DNA of 64,000 nucleotides from Gordonia asplenii (GTDB lineage Bacteria; Actinomycetota; Actinomycetes; Mycobacteriales; Mycobacteriaceae): contig NZ_JABBNB010000023.1 in assembly GCF_012933505.1 (NCBI RefSeq), forward strand, positions 44,378 through 108,377, in the 5' to 3' direction. Made by a program: the position numbers and the translations under genes. This document shows, piece after piece, positions 60,787-64,000 of this stretch (the first letter of the stretch is position 1; the number at the start of each line of letters is the position of its first letter). Below the pieces are notes generated by a model. It was not told the origin of the DNA. It saw nothing but the letters and a program-made list of their open reading frames with translations, and did not search any database.

Positions 60787-63006
60787 ATGACGGACTTGGC
60801 AGTAGTCGACGATCGGGGCCATGAAGAGGCTCCCGAGGAGCTGCCCGCCGAGGAGTTCGGCCGGCAACCACCGCAAGACATGGCGGCCGAGCAGTCGGTG
60901 CTCGGCGGCATGATGCTGTCCAAAGACGCGATCGCCGACGTCTTGGAGAAGTTGCGTCCCGGTGACTTCTACCGGCCGGCCCATCAGGCGGTCTACGACG
61001 CGATCCTGGAGCTCTACGGCAAGGGTGAACCTGCCGACGCCGTGACCGTCGCTGCGGAGTTGGAGCGTGCCGGAGAGCTCAAACGCGTCGGCGGAGCGCC
61101 GTATCTGCACACCCTGATCTCGACGGTGCCGACGGCGGCCAACGCGGGGTACTACGCGGAGATCGTCGCGGAGAAGTCGATCCTGCGGCGCCTCGTGGAG
61201 GCCGGCACGCGCATCGTGCAGTTCGGCTACGCCGGTGGTGAGGGGCAAGACGTCGCCGAGGTGGTCGATCGCGCCCAGGCCGAGGTGTACGAGGTCACCG
61301 AGCGGCGAACCGCCGAAGACTACGTGCTGCTCGAAGAACTGCTGCAGCCGACGATGGACGAGATCGACTCGATCGCCTCGCGCGGCGGTATCTCGCTCGG
61401 CGTGCCCACCGGCTTCGCCGACCTGGACCGGCTGACCAACGGCCTGCACCCCGGACAGATGATCATCGTCGCCGCGCGCCCCGGTGTCGGGAAGGCGCTG
61501 GCACTCGACACGCCGCTGCCCACGCCCACCGGCTGGACCACGATGGGCAACGTGAGCGTGGGGCAGCAGCTGCTCGACGCCCACGGTCGGCCCACCACCG
61601 TCGTCGCGGCGACCGAGGTGATGACCGAGCGGCCCTGCTACGAGGTGGAGTTCTCCGACGGCTCGCTCCTCGTCGCCGACGAGGAGCATCAGTGGGCGGC
61701 AGAGGTCGACGGTGTGCGCGACGTGATGACCACCGGAGTGCTGCGCGGCCACGTCGGCAAGGCCGTCGTACGCAACACCGCGCCCCTGGAGTTGCCGCAT
61801 CGCCACTACGTGTACGGGCCGTATACCGTTGCGGCGCTTGCCGGAATGGCGTTCGACGACCCCGAGATCGGGATGCGGATCGACGCCGAGGGGCCCGTCG
61901 ACGTGATGACGCTGATGGCCGACCTCGGTGGGCGTATCCCCTTCGAGTACCTGCGTGGATCGATCGCGCAGCGTCGGGCATTGCTCGCGGGACTGCTCGA
62001 CGCACGGGCCATCGTCGAGGACGACGGGTGGATCACCGTGCCCGCGGCCACTCGGCATATGACTGCCGTCGTCGCGGATCTTGTTGCGGGACTTGGCTAT
62101 ACCTACCGGGTGTCGGCCACCGGATGGGTGCGCGTCGACGCCGACGACGACGTGTTCACGTTGCACCACAAGGCGATTCGGCACAAGGAACTGCGCCGGG
62201 CGTCGGGCGTGCGGCGCATCGTGGCGATCCGTCCCGTCGATTCGGTGCCGGTGCGGTGTGTACAGGTCGACAACCCGGAGGCGATGTACCTCGCGGGCGA
62301 ATCGATGGTCCCGACGCACAATTCGACACTGGCGATGGACTTCCTGCGGTCGTGCTCGATTCACCACGGCAAGACCAGCGCCATGTTCTCGCTGGAAATG
62401 AGCAAGACCGAGATCGTCATGCGACTGCTCTCGGCCGAGGCGAAGATCAAACTGGCCGACATGAGGTCGGGATCGATGACCGACGACGACTGGTCGCGGT
62501 TGGCGCGGCGTATGGGCGAGATCTCCGAGGCGCCACTGTTCATCGACGACTCGCCGAACCTGACGATGATGGAAATTCGCGCCAAGGCGCGGCGACTCAA
62601 ACAGCGCCACGATCTGTCGTTGGTGGTCATCGACTACATGCAGCTGATGACGTCGGGTAAGAAAGTCGAATCGCGTCAGCAGGAAGTGTCGGAGTTCTCG
62701 CGCTCGATCAAGTTGTTGGCTAAAGAACTCGAAGTCCCCGTAGTCGCGATTTCCCAGCTCAACCGTGGACCGGAACAGCGAACGGATAAGCGGCCGCAGG
62801 TGTCGGATCTTCGCGAGTCGGGATCGCTCGAGCAGGATGCGGATATGGTTATCCTATTGCATCGACCGGATTCTATTGAGCGAGACGATCCGCGAGCCGG
62901 TGAGGCGGATATTATTGTCGGTAAGCATCGAAATGGGCCGACGGCGACTATTACTGTGGCACATCAATTGCATTTGTCGCGATTTGTGGATATGGCTCGG
63001 GGATAG
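60787..63006 (+). CDS. dnaB: replicative DNA helicase DnaB with intein
   Basis: 739 residues including a 276-residue intein (237-512). The DnaB N-terminal domain QPPQDMAAEQSVLGGMM and a RecA-type core whose Walker A reads ARPGVGK up to the intein and STLAMDF after it; LVVIDYMQLM is the Walker B, and SLEQDADMVILLHRP and PTATITVAHQ follow. After splicing the mature helicase is about 463 residues. GAGAGGT before ATG 60787 decides the start. The last ~60 codons use AT-rich codons unlike the rest. Confidence 0.96.
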   Translation: MTDLAVVDDRGHEEAPEELPAEEFGRQPPQDMAAEQSVLGGMMLSKDAIADVLEKLRPGDFYRPAHQAVYDAILELYGKGEPADAVTVAAELERAGELKRVGGAPYLHTLISTVPTAANAGYYAEIVAEKSILRRLVEAGTRIVQFGYAGGEGQDVAEVVDRAQAEVYEVTERRTAEDYVLLEELLQPTMDEIDSIASRGGISLGVPTGFADLDRLTNGLHPGQMIIVAARPGVGKALALDTPLPTPTGWTTMGNVSVGQQLLDAHGRPTTVVAATEVMTERPCYEVEFSDGSLLVADEEHQWAAEVDGVRDVMTTGVLRGHVGKAVVRNTAPLELPHRHYVYGPYTVAALAGMAFDDPEIGMRIDAEGPVDVMTLMADLGGRIPFEYLRGSIAQRRALLAGLLDARAIVEDDGWITVPAATRHMTAVVADLVAGLGYTYRVSATGWVRVDADDDVFTLHHKAIRHKELRRASGVRRIVAIRPVDSVPVRCVQVDNPEAMYLAGESMVPTHNSTLAMDFLRSCSIHHGKTSAMFSLEMSKTEIVMRLLSAEAKIKLADMRSGSMTDDDWSRLARRMGEISEAPLFIDDSPNLTMMEIRAKARRLKQRHDLSLVVIDYMQLMTSGKKVESRQQEVSEFSRSIKLLAKELEVPVVAISQLNRGPEQRTDKRPQVSDLRESGSLEQDADMVILLHRPDSIERDDPRAGEADIIVGKHRNGPTATITVAHQLHLSRFVDMARG
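61495..62322 (+). other. class 3 intein in DnaB Walker A, decayed endonuclease
   Basis: 276 residues inserted between Lys of GVGK and Ser of STLA. It begins with Ala (ALALDTPLPT) rather than Cys or Ser, and ends MVPTHN before Ser. Class 3 markers are present: Trp67 in EEHQW, Cys255 in PVRCVQVDNPEAMYLAGE and Thr274 in PTHN. A LAGLLDARA motif at 61984-62010 matches LAGLIDADG but lacks the catalytic Asp at position 8, so the homing endonuclease is likely dead. Confidence 0.85.
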
Positions 63007-63264
63007 GGGATTTTGTAGGCTCTCATCAAACGTGGTGGAATCTCACGCGTGATGGCGGAGTGATGGAGGATCCGCCAAGTTTATGAGACACGCGGGTTGT
63101 TGGATCCTAAGGATGCGCCGACAGCCATGTGATGATCAGGTCACCAAAGCAGTGCGATCCGATGGCAGGCCGAGGTGATCGCCATGGGCCGCAGTGGAGA
63201 CAAGGCGCTAACTGCCTCTATACTCATACCGACGTGCAGACGACCTGAGTGAAATTTCACGAGC

Positions 63265-63933
63265 GTGGACTGGTCGGGGCTCGACGAACTCACCAATGCG
63301 GCGCCTTGGCGGGCCTTTCGATGGCACTGCGGGCAGAAACACTACTCGGGCAACTTCTGGTCGAGCATCGTTGGTCGCTATGCTATCTATGAGTCACGAC
63401 TTGAGTTGGCGCGCTTGCTGTTTGCTTATTTCAGCGCGGTTGTACGAAAAGACGCGGTTGTACGACAAGTTGTCGTAAAATCTTCTCTGTTCCGGGCATT
63501 GGTCGACCGCGAGCCGCGCAAGCATATCCCTGACTATCTGCTGGTCACGGATACGGTCCCTGTGGTTGTGGATGTGAAGCCGGACCGGGTGTCAACGATA
63601 CCAAGGTTGCCTTCACATTCGAGTGGACTCGTGATCTCGTCGAGGCTCGAAGCTGGCGCTATGAGATTAGCGGTCGAGCCTATCGGAGTGGAACTTGGTG
63701 AATGTCCGCATTCTCGCAGGATACCGGCGCGAATGGCTGTTCCGGCCGGAGCTCCTGGCGCACGTACGGGAGAAAGAACTGGACGGTTCGCTCGCGGACG
63801 CGTTCAGGTGCTTTCCAGGTGAACCGATCACGACGTCAAATCAGCTCTGGTGCACCTTCTCTGGCGCCAGGAACTGTTGATTGATCTGGGCGAGCCACTG
63901 AGTGGACGAACTCAATTGAGAAGGCCGGCATGA
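63265..63933 (+). pseudogene. TnsA-like transposase endonuclease, frameshifted
   Basis: GTG start at 63265. VYESRLELARLL-type motif (YAIYESRLELARLLFAYF), KHIPDYLLVTDTVPVVVDVKP and, after frame changes, KVAFTFEWTRDLVEARSW, LVNVRILAGYRREWLF and SALVHLLWRQELLIDLGEPLSG match TnsA-like heteromeric transposase endonucleases of actinobacterial Tn7-like elements. Frame switches near 63590-63602, 63690 and 63820-63835 each need one added base. A stop at 63931 precedes the next ORF. Either inactive or affected by sequence errors. Confidence 0.75.
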
Positions 63934-64000
63934 ACTTCAGCTGGGGTACGAATCGGCGTGGGCACCCGGCTGGTGCACGCCGGGAGTTGGTGGAGATTGT
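63930..64000 (+). pseudogene. start of TnsB/Mu-type transposase, truncated at window end
   Basis: From about 63958, GTG GGC ACC CGG CTG GTG gives VGTRLVHAG, the usual N-terminus of transposases that follow TnsA-like genes (…VGTRLVYDGELVEIV). The frame breaks at 63989 in CCGGGAG, where one more G would continue into ELVEI. Only the N-terminus is inside the window. Confidence 0.55.

Noticed and set aside
60670..62610. 646-codon open frame antisense to dnaB
   Set aside because: dnaB is certain; the reverse frame is compositional.
63040..63095. Intrinsic terminator after dnaB
   Set aside because: Only a 6-bp GGCGGA/TCCGCC stem with an 11-base loop and no T-run; too weak to list.

Overview
This window is a high-GC actinobacterial chromosome segment. 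The gene order from 41.8 kb to 63.0 kb (PadR regulator, ino1, a DUF5318 gene, class A PBP, GT87 mannosyltransferase, rpsF-ssb-rpsR-rplI, dnaB) follows the Mycobacterium tuberculosis Rv0046c-Rv0058 backbone. Other pointers are an F420-type LLM oxidoreductase, a mycobacterial-type SOS box, a KstR-type operator and leaderless TANNNT promoters. Together they place the DNA in Mycobacteriales. The dispersed GGTTGAGC...GTCGAAACC repeats make Gordonia my best guess, which is inference.

Layout. 1-0.95 kb: tail of an IS4-type transposase abutting the next gene. 0.97-8.0 kb: a SpoIIM-like (DUF95) gene, then an opposed, tightly overlapping operon of membrane protein, DUF4129, DUF4350, MoxR and DUF58. 8.1-18.6 kb: a ketosteroid isomerase behind a KstR-type operator, SDR, MarR-MFS pair, TPM-domain protein, FAD oxidoreductase, LLM enzyme, PatB-type C-S lyase, an SOS-controlled DNA polymerase IV and a frameshifted acetyltransferase. 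18.8-22.7 kb: citrate-type transporter with a CitA/DcuS-like kinase and its response regulator. 22.8-26.3 kb: secreted protein, TrpB2-like enzyme, membrane-anchored sulfite-oxidase-like protein.

26.9-41.4 kb is a ter-type stress island. It has a two-domain TerD protein, an overlapping operon of CitE-like lyase, PRTase-TRSP protein, StiP/PRTase protein and HAD phosphatase, three AIM24 paralogues, a TerC/DUF475 membrane protein, a single-domain TerD, three atypical NarL/LuxR-like regulators and a zinc-ribbon protein. The four-enzyme operon matches the nucleoside-like-metabolite pathway predicted for Ter systems, but no ATP-grasp partner is present here.

41.8-63.0 kb is the conserved core backbone, interrupted by accessory blocks: an excalibur protein, SDR-GNAT-GT87 operon, formamidase pair, and a ribbon-helix-helix regulator with DUF4097 and an ABC exporter. 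dnaB carries an intein with class 3 features and a decayed homing endonuclease. After dnaB the window ends in a Tn7-like TnsA-type gene broken by several frameshifts, followed by the start of a second transposase gene.

Non-coding DNA is unusually structured. Intergenic spaces are filled with REP-like palindromic repeats, a 0.5-0.7 kb duplicated composite element, a MITE-like element with 23-bp terminal inverted repeats, long perfect hairpin terminators, an rpsF leader able to sequester its own Shine-Dalgarno, an 11-bp-phased TGACGTCA operator array and a DnaA-box-like cluster before dnaB. No tRNA, rRNA or CRISPR array was seen.
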